Source: Cinclus cinclus (Eukaryota; Chordata; Aves; Passeriformes; Cinclidae). Taken from it: DNA of 64,000 nt. The notes under the pieces are model-generated. The model was given only the letters and a program-made list of their open reading frames with translations, did no database searches and had not been told where the DNA came from. The stretch covers positions 7,444,216 through 7,508,215 of the forward strand of contig NC_085056.1 in the NCBI RefSeq assembly GCF_963662255.1, written 5' to 3'. Position 1 is the stretch's first letter. Each line of letters begins with the position of its first letter. The position numbers and the translations under genes are program-made. Below, one piece after another: positions 23,301-38,300 of this stretch.

Positions 23301-26300
23301 GCTTCTGTTACATGGGCAACGCTTCTCTCATCCACCAACAAGATCTTAACCAACTGCATGGCAAAAGCCACAGCCATGTAGTTCAAGCCATTCTCCATGG
23401 ACTGTCAACATGAAAAAGACAAAGTTCAACCACAGATCTTACAGTGGACTGAGTGCATCCATCCTCCTCTAAAAGAGCAGGTTCTCTTTACCTGAGCCAA
23501 GTGAAGGTCATACTGCTGCATGTTAACAAGGTGATTGCGGATTAGCAGCTCCACAGCTTCCACATTGTACTTGTACTCATCTCTGCATTCGATCAGGCAC
23601 CTGAAGAATTGGACTTCTTATAAAAAGAATGCTTCAACAACACAGTTTAAGTGAAGCAACTCAAATTGAGTACTTCAGAAACCAACATTCACTGTGATTC
23701 ATTATCCAGCTTCAAAAGAAGCCTCTTCTGGAGCATTCTCTAAGGTAATGTTTAAGTTCAGAACAGTCAGACTCAAGCATCTATCGCCCTGCACGACTGG
23801 TCACAAGAGCCCTTCAAGAGCTTCAGTTTGTTCAGCATAAGAAGCCTCTCTTCCAAGAATGAACTGGCAGATCTGCCTAGCTGAAGCTTCTGCTACAGGC
23901 ATATGCCATGCCACACTGTGGCAGCACACAGAAATATTCTCTGCAAAATGAGGGGGAAATAAAAAGCCCAGACCATGCTCTAATGCTTAAATCCATTAAA
24001 AATTCCTATCATGTTCTGGGATGAACCACCATTTTCAGAAGATCTAGTTAATTTTGAAAAAAAAAAAGCCAAACCAAAAAACCTGGTTGTTTTTTGTCTG
24101 TCCAAATTGCAGCAAAGCAAAATATTAACAGGTGGGGAATTTAGAGTAACATAGGAACTCCCAAAAGATGGTAAAAGCTACACCAATGTTCTTGTCTTGT
24201 AACTGACCTAGTGATTTGTTTGTTACACCACGGAGATCCATAGGCACGGCCATCCTGCAGAGCCTTCAGCACCAACAGGTGACACTCACGATAGCGGAGC
24301 AGGAGGTCAGCGTCAGCCCCACTGGTGGCATCCAGCAAGCCTTCTACAGCCTAGAATAGATGCAACCTGTTAGCAGAGGAAAAAACAAGTCCTCTTCCAA
24401 ATCTTCTGCACGTTACATCAGCAAGAGTTATCACCAGAAGACATGAAAAAAACATCCATTTAGTAATTGTGCTGATCTTTTCATAAGACACTGTGAGATT
24501 TTACCAGCTACTGTGGCCATCTATACATGCACCGTACACACCTATGCTACCACAAACAAACCTACAGGTTTCTCTGTGCCTCACTAGCTTTGTACGTGCA
24601 CTAAATACCATGACACACCATGTCAGTTTGTGCTGCAGCTTCCCTAAGTCAATGCCTCCTCAAGCAATTCTGCATATGGCTCCTGGAAAACTACCTGAGA
24701 AAATACTTACAGAACTTGCCAGAGGTAAGTGAGCAGCTTTCTTAGAGAAAGAGCTCCAGCACTCAGAGATATATCTGTGTTAGTCACAGCAAATGGAGGA
24801 TGAGCTTTACACAGGCAACACAATTTATTTGGTCAAGTCCTAGTCAGGAGATAGGTAAAAGCACTGGCAGACAAGAATGAAGAGAGTCTCCCTCCAGCTT
24901 TTTGGTTACTTTTATTTTTGGGACTGCTCTTGGATCCTCATGCACATAGCTCAGTATCCTTATACTATTCTCTAGTGGATTTTTCTCTGTGTCTGTCACT
25001 TGTTCTACACTATTGCACAGGCATTGATGCCAGCTCAGCTCACAGAGCTCACTGCAACACTTCCACTGGTATACAGCCTACAAATTCTGGCTGGGATGGA
25101 GTTAATTTGCTTTATAGCAGCCCATATGGTGCTGTGCTTTGGATTTGTGCTGAAACAGTGTTGACAACACACCACAGTTTTGCCAGTTGCCGAGCAGCAC
25201 TAGCACAGGATCAAGGCTTTTTCTTTCCCACTCTGCCTCCCCCACTAGCGAGTAGGTTGGGGATGGGCAAGAGGCTGGGAAGCAACACAGCCACGACAGC
25301 TGACCCAGATTGAATAAAGGGATGTTCTATATCATATGACATCATGTTCAGCAATAAAAGCTCGGGGAAAGGAGGATGAAAAAGGGCATTCATGGTTCTG
25401 ATGTTTGCCTTTCCAGGCAAATGTCACATGTGCTGAAGCCCTGCTTTTTGAGGAGTAGCTGGACATCTCCCTGCTGATGGGAAGTCAAAATTTTAGTTTC
25501 ATTTGTGCACATGACCTTTACTTTTCCTATTAAACTGTCATAATCTGAACAAACATCATCTAGTCTTCCCTGCATTTTCTCTGCTGCAGAAAAGCTGGAA
25601 GAGGAAGCAGCTGGATGGATGTTGAGCAGCTGGCCAGGGTCAACCCACCATGCATAATCATTTGTCAGTTACTGCAAAATAAACTAAGTGTGCCACTGGA
25701 AATCTAGTACCATGCTCAATACTATCTATCTACAAGGGCAGTTCAAACACCTTTTTAGCCTCCAAATCATCCTGAAATCAGACCATTCTGGACTGCAACA
25801 GCTCTCTTACGTGCCACATCTGAACAAAACTAAGTCCCAGGATTCCATACACCTGCTTTTTCCACAGCAGTCTCGACATCATGTGTACAATACCCTAAGT
25901 TAACACAATGGCTCCCTCTCAGTCTTATTTATCAGATTTCCAAAGACAGCGGTTCAGTACTGTTCACCAAGCAAGTTCCACAGGATACATGAAGAAACAA
26001 GATTACCAGCAAGACAATCCATGAGCCAGGTGAGTAATAAAGTCTAAGCAAGTTGTTACAGAGATGAGTTGTCACCACTCACCTTCTGCAGTAGTCCAAG
26101 GGCAGCAATAGCATCCCGGGAGTTCCGGGCCACTACCACCGCCTCCAAGAGGCTACGCAAGGCTTGAACTTGAGGATTCATGGCCAGGGTGTGTGGAATG
26201 GACTGCAGGTGCTGCTCCAGTTCTGTCATACATTTGTCATAAATTTGTGCTACATCATCTGTAGCCCAAGCTTGCTGCTCAAGAGAAAGTGAGAATCAGT

Positions 26301-29300
26301 GATTTTTTGCAAGGCTTGCATTTGTGACACTTAAAATACTGACTGACTGGCCCTTCTCCTTCAGAAATTATAGCATCCAGAACTTAAAGACTCCTACAGT
26401 ACTGTGGTTTGTTATTGCTGGCATTATAAGTACACACATATGAGCAAATTAAGCTGTGAAAATAACCAGCACATAATTCTGTCAGTCAGAATCACAGAAT
26501 GGCTTGAGTTAGAAGAACCTTAAAGACTATCTTGTTTCAACTGTCCTGCCATGGGCAGTGACATATTCCATTAGAGCAGGATGCTCAAAGCTGCACCTAA
26601 CCTGGCTTTGAACACTTCAGGGATGGGCCATCTACAACTTCTTCAGATAACCTCTTCCAGTGCCTCACCACCCTCAAAGGGAAAAAGTTCCACTTAATAT
26701 CTAATCTAAACCTGTCCTCTTTCAGTTTGAATCCATCCCCCCCGCCTTGTTGTCAGTATGTTTTTGTATGCATACATAAACCTGTTAATTATCTTAAAAT
26801 TCAGATTTGCTGTCCATGATCTTCCTGCAAAAGTAACCTGAGATTTGAATAAAATGTTTCACTGCAACTAAAACTATATGTAGTAATCCTAAACTGCAGA
26901 ATTTGTCCCTTAAGGGTTAAAATCCCTTAAGACTGGATGGAAGTTTTATGTTGCCATTACTTTATCTTTAGAACAAATGCATTTTTTCAACCATTATCCC
27001 CAAAGCAATACAAACAACTTGACTCTTATGAGTCCTTCTAACAAAACCACATGTTCTGCAGAAATTTCCAAAATGGCTATAGTACTGCAAGCTGATTAAT
27101 TCAGAAACCTCTACCTTCATAGGCTGAGCCAAGAACCCTGTAGGCTGAGTTAAGTCATTGGTGGGCAAGAAGCCAGGGACGTTTCGTGCAAACTCTTCAT
27201 AAACAGCCAGCTGTTTTGGGTCCACACCTCCAACCTTTGCAATAAAAAGAAGAGGCATTTAACTCATTGAGTCTTTTTTACTGAGGCAGTAAAAAAAATG
27301 AGGGCAGCTTGTGTAACAGGTAGCTACTCTTAAAACAGAGTGGCATGAACATCGAGTAGGATTCAGCTGCTTTGCACTGAGGTCCTACCTCTCCTGCCAC
27401 ACCACCTAGCAGGGGAACTTTGCTCTGAAAATGAAACTCACATTCCCAGAAATAGAAATAACTGAATACTGAGAAGTGCTCTGCTGAAAGCACACAGTAC
27501 GTCCTTTAAAGGAAGAAAATAGAAAGGAGACAAAAGAAAATAAAATACAAAGACAAACTGACAAACCATCTTTCAGTGAGAGGAAACGCACAGAAATAGA
27601 GACTCAAGGAATTGAGAAAATAATATAAACACTCATTTTGGAATAATGTATTTATGTGTTTCCATACTAATCAAGGTAACAGCACATATTGTTAGGCAAG
27701 AACTAACAATATATGAGAACCCAGCTGACACTGTGCCATCCACTTTTCCTTATGAGGAGGGAGAGAAGAGCAGCATCAGAACAGAACTCACCTTTAACCT
27801 GATCTGTTCTGGCATCCGCTCAGCCTGGTACGTTAACACAACGGGGTCGCAGTAGCGACGCCCCTCTTGTCTAGCATGCTTTCTGAGCTCAAATTCCTGG
27901 GAAAAACACAAACACCACATTGCATTTTAGACAGCCATCTGGATGTGTACGAGAACATAGAGCACTTCTCAAAGACAACAGTCCCATACTTACAGTTGCA
28001 AGCCTCTTGTCCATCTCAGGGCCTGCCTTTTCCACAGCTGTCTTCTGGATAAAGCAGCAGGCAAGCTCACAGTTATCCTGTGCTAACTGGGCAGCTGCCT
28101 GCTCCATCATGTCCCTCTGCTGTGGAGAGGCTGCCTGTTGAAAATCACAATAGTCAGTGAAGTATGAAAAATTTCCCTGTGTATTACTTGCCTTAAAATC
28201 TGCACCACTGCTTATACGCAACACCAGCAATAAAAAAGAATGCTCTTAGGATCACGCTGCTTTCCCATAGAATATACAATATTAAATTTATTTTTGCATA
28301 GCTTTGAATAAAACATGTAGGCAAGACGACAGCAAAGACTTTCAACAAGTAACACAACAGCAGGAGTTCTCCATCTTCTCCACCTACCCATCTCTAGGGC
28401 ACAGAAATAAATGCTTGTTTTAGACAACACATACAGTGTGATGCTAATGCAGGGAAGGTTTTGCATCACAGTAGGTTTTCCTACTTCCTAGGTTGTAATT
28501 GGAAGATACAAACGTGCAGCACTACCAGTGCAAAACAGCAGTCCTAAGCCTTTTTCAGTGGGTTCCTTTACTCATAAGGAATTGGATTTTCTTCCTTCCT
28601 TCTCAAGAGTCTGCTTTATGAGAACCCTGAACAGATGCACTTATTTTCCAGGGTGCAAAGCAGCCTCTTCCACTGGAAAAGGAATACATCTATAAAGGCA
28701 TCCTATCCCATCTACTTGGACTTCCTTGTCTGCTAAGAGCTCTATCATTAATTTCTGAAAATTACACTATTTCTGTTAAACCACTTCACAGCTATAAGCC
28801 AGATAAGAATTCTGAGATGCCTCATACAGAGCCTTTTCTGCAACAAAATGTTTTTTACAATTATCCCTTACAAAAACTTCCTTGGATTAAAACTGGATTT
28901 GTACCGATGTTATATGTTTTCAGGGATAAAAAAAAACTGATTAATTTCTAACTGCTGAAAGCACAGCTGTGTCTTGATCTTTCCAAGATCCTTACCCCCT
29001 TGTGCCTGTTGCTGACACTGATAGCAAGAATTCTGGGTGGCAGCTGCTGTTGTGGTCAGCAGTTCACAGGTTGTTCCATACAGTTTAGCTCAAACTTTCA
29101 TCATTAAGAGACCTGATATAGCATCTAGAAAACCCAATGAATTCACAAGCTGTGCAGAAGAGTCTGAACTACCTATCTGCTAACAGCACAAGTAAACAAA
29201 ATCTGCCTGAAGCATGCACGCTGAAACAATCCAAGATAACACCAAAATCAATTCAGTCCTCCCTACTTTAGCTTTTCTGCCTCAAACCCTGCAGAAAGTT

Positions 29301-32300
29301 CAAGCCTCCAAGGCTTTACTGTGATTAAACTGGAGAGAACACTGGGGCAAAATAAAAAGACAGTCAGGAAGTTTGTGTGCCATTTAGTAAGATCTACCAT
29401 CTCAGTTCAAGAGTGTTTGTTTGACCTGGAATCGCAACATGCTTTTTTCCACTGTAATTCCACAAGTCACAAAACTTTTACCCAGTGAATTCATCCCCAT
29501 GGCTAGTTAAGCCGCACAATTAATTAACAAGTCTACGTTGTGGAGACTGATTTATTCATGCTGGATGCCTACAGCCCCATTAGTTAGATATACACTTCAA
29601 ATGATGGGGCTCTTACCCTCAGTGCCGTAGCAAAGCTGTTTTTCAAGTTGGTAGCTATGCTCATCAGCAAAGGTTCTCTGCAGGTAATCATGGCCATCCC
29701 AGCAGTCAGGTTCCTCATCATGTGGTGAGCAGCCACACGCATCCGCGACTCCTCTGAATCCAGGGCAAAGTCCTTCCTGACTATCTGTTCACAGGTCGTC
29801 ATGGCAATCTTGATGGATCTGTCGACCACTGGATGGACGAGGTCTTGCACTGCGCGCTCGATCGCCTGCCGCACACACTGCTTCAGCTGCGGGTGGGCTT
29901 GGAACAGTGGAATCTGCAGGGGATTAGGAAATGTGAGAGAATAAAGTACATGGAATCCTACCCATGATACCTGCATCTTCTGAATGACTTGTAAGTGCAC
30001 TGTTATAGCTTGTGCAGTACTCCCATGAATCTGAAACTGGGACAAATTATTATTTTTCTAACTAAACTGCAGCTGAGTAACAATGCAAAGATTGAATTAA
30101 GAGCTGAGCTGCTGACTGGACAAAAGGAGCAGAGAGGCTCCTTTTATACCTAAGTCCTGTTAGATCCCACCAGCTGAGATCTGCATCAACCTTGGCCGTT
30201 AAGAATTCTTTTAGCAAACTAAATCAGCTCTAAAACTTACTGTTGGATTTAAGGTAATGTGTGGAGCCAACCCTCCTAAAGAGTAGACGTTGATGTCATG
30301 ATAACTGTACTGGGGCTGTGGAGGAACCGTGGCTGTACAAGCGGTGCTGGTAGCTGGAGTTGTAGAAGCAGCTGGAGAACACAAGTAGGTTTGTATTGAG
30401 ACACTAGTGAAAAGCAACTTATAAAACAAGTATGTAAATCTTATTTAAACCAAGAAACAACCTAGAAACAAAAGCTTTGCAGTTTGATCATGAAACCTCC
30501 TAAACTTACCAAGCAACTTTCATCCTTCATTCAACTAATGATTAGTTCCAAAGTAGCTTTATTACATTTCAAGAGAGCTGTTTATTACAATAGTTTTAGC
30601 AGCCAATGTATTGTTAATTGTTAGGGAAGTCTAAGAAGTAGCTACACACACATAATACAGAATTATTAGTCCATAAGGGGCTTCCATTTCCTTCCCATCT
30701 CCAAACTCTGTAGACTTAGTTTTTTTTACCCAAGCGGTCCCAAGCGCTCAAGAATGTTACAATAGCATATGTAGCTTCCTGTTTTATTATTTGATAGCAA
30801 AACCTGTCTTATTTGAAATTTAACAGTGTGGTTCTGGATTCTATGAGATGTACTTACTAGTTGTTGTGATGGGCGGTAGCTCTTCTGGCTGCTTCACATC
30901 CTTCTTTGGAGCAGACAGCTGCTCATCCAGATTTTTCAAACGATCCTTATCTTTCAGGAGACTTCCAGGTTTCAGCTCATTGATGTCTAGTGCAAGATTC
31001 TTACAGAGCACCTCAATCTCAAACTTCAGATTCAACTGCAAAGCAACTCTAGTTTAGGTCATGTCACAAGGAAACTACCCAAAACGTCTACTGAGACACT
31101 TGACTCCCAAGATCCTCATTCTAATCACACCCCTTTCAGAGAGTAATAATGACTGAGGATTAGATAACCATCTTGATGCTGACCTTATGGAGAAGAGTTT
31201 CATCCAAGTTCTACCAAATTAAGTAATGCCCGAGCAATATCCCCATGCTAAAGCAGTAAGGATCGCTCAGTCCTTCACAACATCCTTCTTGACTAGTACC
31301 TCAATAAAACCTTACACTCAGAAGTTACAGAAAAAAAGATCCAGAAATTTACTTTCAGATCATGCTCCTGATGCAGCTCAGCTAAAACATTCATAATGGC
31401 CATTGTCCATGGGTTTGGAGGCCTGAAGACCTGCAAGAGAAAGAAGAGAGCAGTATTACAGAAGCTTCTTGAATCATCTGGATAATTTATGACCGGAAAC
31501 TTTTGAAACACAAGCAGCTATGTGTGCATACAGCCAAGGAAATCTTCGTACAGATGTGATTAGAGCTGAATTTAGTATTTTAGTAATAATTGTTTCAGTA
31601 ATTCAGTATAACTGGAAACACATTAGGAACCTAAGTGAAAAACTGGAAACACAATGACCTAGTCCTTCTTGAAAGATCAGTTCTATGTCAAGCAGAACTG
31701 ATAACCTGATCAGGATCAAAGCGGGTAGGAGAAATTAAAAAAAACAAACACCTAGGAATAAATATATCCTAGAACTTCTTCAATGGCATCCTTCTGTTTC
31801 TCAATGGAGTTCTGTTCAGTGATGCCACAGTACATTTCAGCTAACACCATCTATTTATGCTGCAAAAAATGCATGGCCATGTACTTTCCCTCCAATCAAA
31901 ACTCCTTCACTTTATGCTTTTATATCCCTTTTCTTTTTCTCCACAGAATTCAATCAGTTTTCATTTTGTGACAAAAGCTGCAATATACTTTGCCATTTGA
32001 GCAATAACTCTTTCTGTACAAAGACACTTACCACACTCCTGACACTGGATTCTAAGACTTTGGCAACAAATGGCACTACATAAAGCAATTCCTGCTGTCC
32101 CTTAACGTATGCTTCCAGTAGCAGTGACTTCACATCCAAATCCTGAAAAACAACTCAAGTGAGAATGAGGCTGGAGAAAACAGCAAACACACTGCACAGT
32201 TCCACTAATACACTGCCTCCTTTTCAGCTACAGGCAAGTCTGAGTCAAGACAGCCCTTGAATATTACAGACTGCTAAACAGCAGTTACTTTTTGAACAAA

Positions 32301-35300
32301 GATTTACACATCTACATTTCTACATGGATTAACAAATTTTTGCCAAAAGTACTTCAACTAACTTTTCTGATATAAAAAAAATATTTAGAAGCATAAAATA
32401 ACCAACTGTGGAGTCATACCTTGTACTTGGCACACAAAAGAGGCACCAGAAAGGTGGTAAGATTTCCCAAATAGCCTATGCTACTGTGTAACAGCATACC
32501 AATTAATGCCATGGCAATCTGTAAATACAGAAGCTCACCGTGTGCAAGATGGGCTTATTTTTAGCCATTGTTATCATTCCCAGCCAGTGACCAAGGTTCT
32601 TTAACAAGGAACGGTCTGAGAAGTTGGCTGCAGCTTTATCTGATGTCAATAGCACCTAAGAAAGAATAAAAAAAAGCATCTCGAGCAACAAGCAGAAGAT
32701 AACCAGGCTCGAAACCAAATCCAACAGCTGATCTGAACAAAGGCAAAGTTTTAGAACATCAAGTTCTGAGCTTCAGTCACATTTCAGAGGTACCTGAACA
32801 GCTTTCACTTCAAGGCAGCACCCTGGAAATCTGCACTGTAATGACTACAAAATTCCTTTCTTTGAAAGGATCAAAGAAAGAGGATTACACTTTCCCAGAC
32901 CTTACCATTTACTCTGTTGAGACTGCTACAACTACTCCCATAGCCAAGTGTAACTTGTGTTTCCTCTTCATTCCTCATCACAGACCTGAAGGCTGCAGTT
33001 TAACCCTCCAGGAAACCATCTCCTTGTCATGTTACAACATAAATCATGTCATCATATCATAAATCATAAAACAAGTATTCTGCTGTTAGTTCTGTTCCTG
33101 AACTTCAGAGGAGCATCAGCTGAACAGAGCAAGGTCAGCTGTATTCTCAAGAGCCAGGAGATGCTTTTGCACTACAGCGTAACCCATGGTGGTCAGGAAA
33201 TTCCACCAACAGGTTTAAAAATAGTGCTTTCTTCACAAACTTCTTGCAGCTGGTCATCACTTCTGGACTACTGCTTCCTCCTCCCATCCCAATTATCTTA
33301 GCCTTCCAATAAATTTCGGCTTTTACACTCCCATTTTCTAAACACACCCTTTCCCCCCCATTCCTTTTGGGCCAAAAGAGCAGAGTGTGGTTTTCTATCT
33401 TTGTACTTTCCTCCACAGAAAACAACTAGACTGCAAAGAATTTTCCCCTGGGTTATAATTTGCAAACATCACACAAATTTGAAGTCCACCTACATAAATT
33501 AATTCAAATGCAAATTTTCCCTCCTGTTACACAATTTAAGTCTTTCGTACATTCCTAACTGAAAAGAATCCTAGCATTCCTAAAGAATCTGTAAGTTTAA
33601 TGGTAAAATAGAAAGTAGATCTTTGATTAATATTCTGTATTTGAGGATCAGCACCATACAAATAATTAGCATGAGGAGAGCAGCACACTCCTGCACTGCC
33701 TTTAGAAAACTTGCATTACTCACCTTGATATTTCTGTAGGTTTCATTCAGAACCATTTTATTAAACTCTGGATTCTTAAGTGTGTCAAGGAAGTTTGAAT
33801 ATAAGCTGTGAAAGTTAGGCTCAATACTGACTCTTTTCATCACAAGATACTGTGATACCCAAGGCATGAACTCTTCTTTCACTGTTTCCTTCAATTCTTC
33901 AACCTGTGCTCAAAACAAAGACAAAGTATACCACAGAACAGATGAGAAGATAAAACCTTCTGGAGTCACCTCTGACAAACACACAGAAGCAGATGACTGA
34001 CCATAAACTAACACTAAGGTTGCTTTTCTACAAAAAAATAAATATGTGAAATCAGTGTCTCATTATCCAAAGATCTGGTCAACCAGTAAGGACTCAATCA
34101 GCAAGGCCTAAAAATTCACCTCTTGTTCACTTCCCAGCTTTTTACCAGACAACTGGAAATAAATGTTGCCACCTTACAAGTTGAAGTCATCCATCTACAA
34201 GACAACAGCACAGGTGGCAGCAGAACTGTACACTTCAACTAGTTCAGAAAAATTCCCTTAATTTCTGCTTGAAATACCAGAGCTTAACCTTGCAGCATTT
34301 AATGATACCAAGTCAACTTATGATGTGAATGTTTATTTAAGATTAAGAATGGGTATCTTTTACCCATCTCTCCTCTCCCTGGAAAATTTTATCTCCACAG
34401 ATGTTTAAGCAGAATGTGCTGGAAATGATAATTTCTGTACAGAGTGCTCCTTCCTGAAGTTTTTCAAGTTAGAATTTCATAGAAGTGAAATCAACCCACA
34501 CTTAAAAATTAACATACAGAAAAAGGATTAAGAGTACAAAAATTATTTTTACTATCATTCTTTCATACTTGCCTTCTGTGTCATATTTGACTGAGACAGA
34601 TTATTGAAGATGAAAGCAATTTTTTCCTGGACATTCTCTGGAGGTTCCACAATCCTCTCTGTTTGATCTGTTGCTACTAACAGCGTATCAATGTTGGTAG
34701 TATTAATGGAAGGCTGGAGGAAGAACAAGAAGTTAAGCATAAACAATACCTAGAGGTGACATCAAAAGAAACTTTTGCTCTGTTCTGTCGAGCAAAAATA
34801 GAATTGATCTTATCAGGGGACATCTACTGTCTCAGATTCATTTTCAGCAGCACTCTGAAGATGACAAGTGATATTTTTATTCTAAAAATTATGATCAATA
34901 CTCAGCAGAATGCTGCTGCAAAAAGCCTCTACATGCACATATAACAGGTGCCACTGCAATGGCACCCTTAGGCCTTTAAGCCTGTGTACAACTATAGCTT
35001 GGAGAAAAATCACAACACAATAGTGAGCAGCACTTAACACAGCAGGAAGTCTCCAGGAGCACTTCAGTGCTGATTTGGGAAGGAGAAAGCCCAAAGGTTC
35101 ATTCTGAGACCAGGTTCTCATTCAGAGATGCCAGCTGAAGTCAATAGAATGTGACCCTGGTCCCTACAGCTGCAGGTCTGGAACCCAGGGCTTTAGGACC
35201 TGTGCATTGCAATTAAGAGAAAAGGCAATGCAGTTTTAAGTATCAATCCTGACTAGAGTTTAAAATGGGAAAACAAACACCTCAAAGTAACAAGTTTCTA

Positions 35301-38300
35301 CGTGTCTCCCCAAGTGTGTTCACAACACTTTCAGCTGAATTTGGCTTTTGCCTCCTTTACAGAGAACTATTCAAAGACAGTCCCAAGCAGAAAGATAGGC
35401 TCGATTTTCCAATGCATCAGCCATCATACAAAACAGCACTGCCCATCCTCAGCATCCATATGGGACCAAGTGTGCCCCAGAACTTTCTGTGCAATAGCCT
35501 ATTTATCTATCTGCCAGCCCTGCAGTAACTCTGACAAGCAGGTCAAAGTTGTTTGCACAAGTGTCCAAAGATATGAAAAACCTAACAAAGTTAGAACTGC
35601 AAGGTCAGATGTGTGCAGTCTGTTCTTAAATCCCAAGCAGAATAGCAGCTGCCAACTATTTTAAGAGTCCTGTTGCAAGCTATTAACAGAAATTACAGTT
35701 CTGTAAATGTCTTGATAATTACAGCCTCAAGAACGCATTTCAACTTGACCCCAAACTAACTGGATAGTCTGATGATGAAAAATGCTTTCTGTCTACAAAT
35801 ATGTTGGTCATATTTTAGAAGGTTATATGCTTTAAATAAAAAATAAGGATCACAGTTTTAAAATCTGTAGTATATAAATTCAAACAGATTCTGTCTGTAT
35901 GTGCTCAGTCCAGAGCAGCACCTGCCCCTCTGGGAAGGGCACAATGACACAATTCTCACCGGCACATCTTTCTTGAAGCTGACTCCAGTTGGTCGGGTAA
36001 TTGTAATGGTTTTTGCCACGGTGGTGGTGGTTGAGGTGGTCACTATAGTGCTGACTTGACCAGCAAGAGGGGCTTTTGCTGGAACCTGGGCCTGGGCCTG
36101 GGCCTGGGCAAGTGCAATACTTCCAGGGGTGGTGATTGAACCCTGCATCTTCACAGGAGGATCTCTGGATTGCTGTCCATATTCTATGTACTAAAATAGG
36201 GTGAACAAGCACATAAAAACTTTCACATGCAGCAACAGAATTATAGGCTGATTTTTAGCACGAGCACTATAAAGGTTTACCAACAGTCATTAAAATATTT
36301 GACAGTCTTGACATAAAGGAATCTGTAAATACAACTGTATACCCTGATAAAGCACATGTTGTCACTATGGACTTTCTTACTGCAGAGGAGCCTCAAGTTC
36401 TGCCTCTGGCCTCAACAAGTCGATGTCAAGCATCACAAGACCTAACATGCTTAATATATTTTACAGAGCACTACCTAAAAAAACTCCATCCCTATCCCTC
36501 CAAGCCTAGAACAGCAGAAAAAAAAGAGGAGAAGAAAGAGCCTAAGAGCAATCTGTGAATATCAAGAAGCAGGCTACAAAGCAGGTATGTCTTCTGCAAG
36601 AACTCAGACAGCTAGATAGAATAGTCTGAAACTCACCATTAATAAGCAAAACCATAGTTCAGAAATAGCCAACTTTTAGATATTTTATCTTCTGAAATAG
36701 TTCCATAGTAGAAAATTAGTTTCTTCCCCACTGCTGTACATTTCCCCAGAAACTGGAAACATCAGATGGTAATTTAAGGGGTACAGTCTGAAAGCTGTTA
36801 GTGAAACCAAGACTGCCATTGGCCTTTGCAGCTTCAGGTGTGAGCCTCTATCTTCATGGTAGAGCTAAACATTTTTCCTTATTTAGCTCGGGGTCTTAAG
36901 CTCTGCCACTAGGATTGCTTTTTCTGTATTTCTACCAATATAAGCACATTCAAGGCAGACACCATGTGATGAACACTGTTTTGGACAATGAGGTATTCCC
37001 ACAGCTCTCAAGAGACCTTCAGGTAAGAAATTTTTCCTAGATTATTTTATCAAGTCTATGTATGAGACTGTATAAACTCAGCTGAATGACATCTATTTTA
37101 GACTAAGACTTCAGATCTTAAGGACTGGAATACAAATCCACTGAGGCACTTTAAAACCTTCATGCATGGACATGTGTATTGGCTGATCATGCAATTATTA
37201 TATTTAGGTAGATAGTTCCACATAAATAACCCAAACAGATTTATGGAAGCAGGAAAGGAACCTTCACCAGCTTACCCTATCCCAGAGTAAAACATTTAAG
37301 AAAAGGCTTTTGATTCTGTTGCAGTACATGGTCTAAAATCACCACAGATAAGACTGCTTTTTTAAAGGAAAAGAGAAATTAGTTCTGAAGACTTTAACAT
37401 CATAGCAAGTTAGTGTTGCTTACAGACACTCACCTCCTGTAAATGATGTGGGAACTGTATAAAGTGACTAATAGAAGCCAAGTGCTGACAATACTGGGGA
37501 TAGTCCTTCAATCTGTCAGACAAAACATGCATTAGTCAGAAGTATAACCCCACATCAGAAACAGTATTAGAGAGAAACAAATATCAGGTATGTCATTCCC
37601 ACACTGCACCACAGAATTACTTCTGGACTCCATACAACAGCTGTGCTATAAACGAAGCATTTCCTACAAAATACTTTTTGTTGCAAAACCTATTTGAAAT
37701 GAATTGATTTACCATCAAAGCACAAGATTTATTCACAGCAACTCATCTTTTCCTACATCTCTATACTTCTGACCTAGTATACAACTGCATCTATATTCAG
37801 TGTTTGTAACAAGATTACTGGATAAGTAACTTGTAGTATGCCTCAGTGCATTTTAAACAGCAAACCAGAGCACACCTCACACACAGAATCCTCTCTACGT
37901 GCAATTCATTAAAAATTTTGAGAAATAACTTTTTCTGAGATTATTTAGCCATATTTTTCTGTGTAAAAGCAAAGTTCTAGAGCTTAGCTCCCAGTCAGTC
38001 CTTCAGTAATGAACAGTGCAAAGGGGACTCCGCTGGAAAGCACCTGTGAAGAGTAATTACATTCACCCCATTTCTAACAAGCTGTTAGCTACTTCATCTA
38101 ATTCATCACTTCACTGTTTTTTACAGTCTAAGTAGTTTCAGCATCTCAGTTTGTCCCACATTTATACAGGTACCACACTGAACATTTTAACTTAGAAAGG
38201 TGACCCTTTAACTAGCAGATTCATACATTTTGTTTCAAGTCAGGGTATCTTTGAAGAAATCCCAAAGCTGAGATGTGCAATCTTGCACTGCACTCTTAGA

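Larger units (their letters stand above)
23232..26274 (-). other. CNOT1: CNOT1 exons 34-37: connector helices before the NOT module
   Basis: Exons 26274-26083, 24350-24208, 23600-23492 and 23401-23232 encode residues about 1600-1804. The sequence is human-like throughout ([52 protein letters not shown]). The acceptor of exon 34 is a NAGNAG. Confidence 0.93.

Noticed and set aside
37960..38060. Structured-looking intronic segment with a long imperfect stem ending in ACACAG
   Set aside because: The hinge box and paired pocket geometry of an H/ACA RNA could not be placed, so it is not called.
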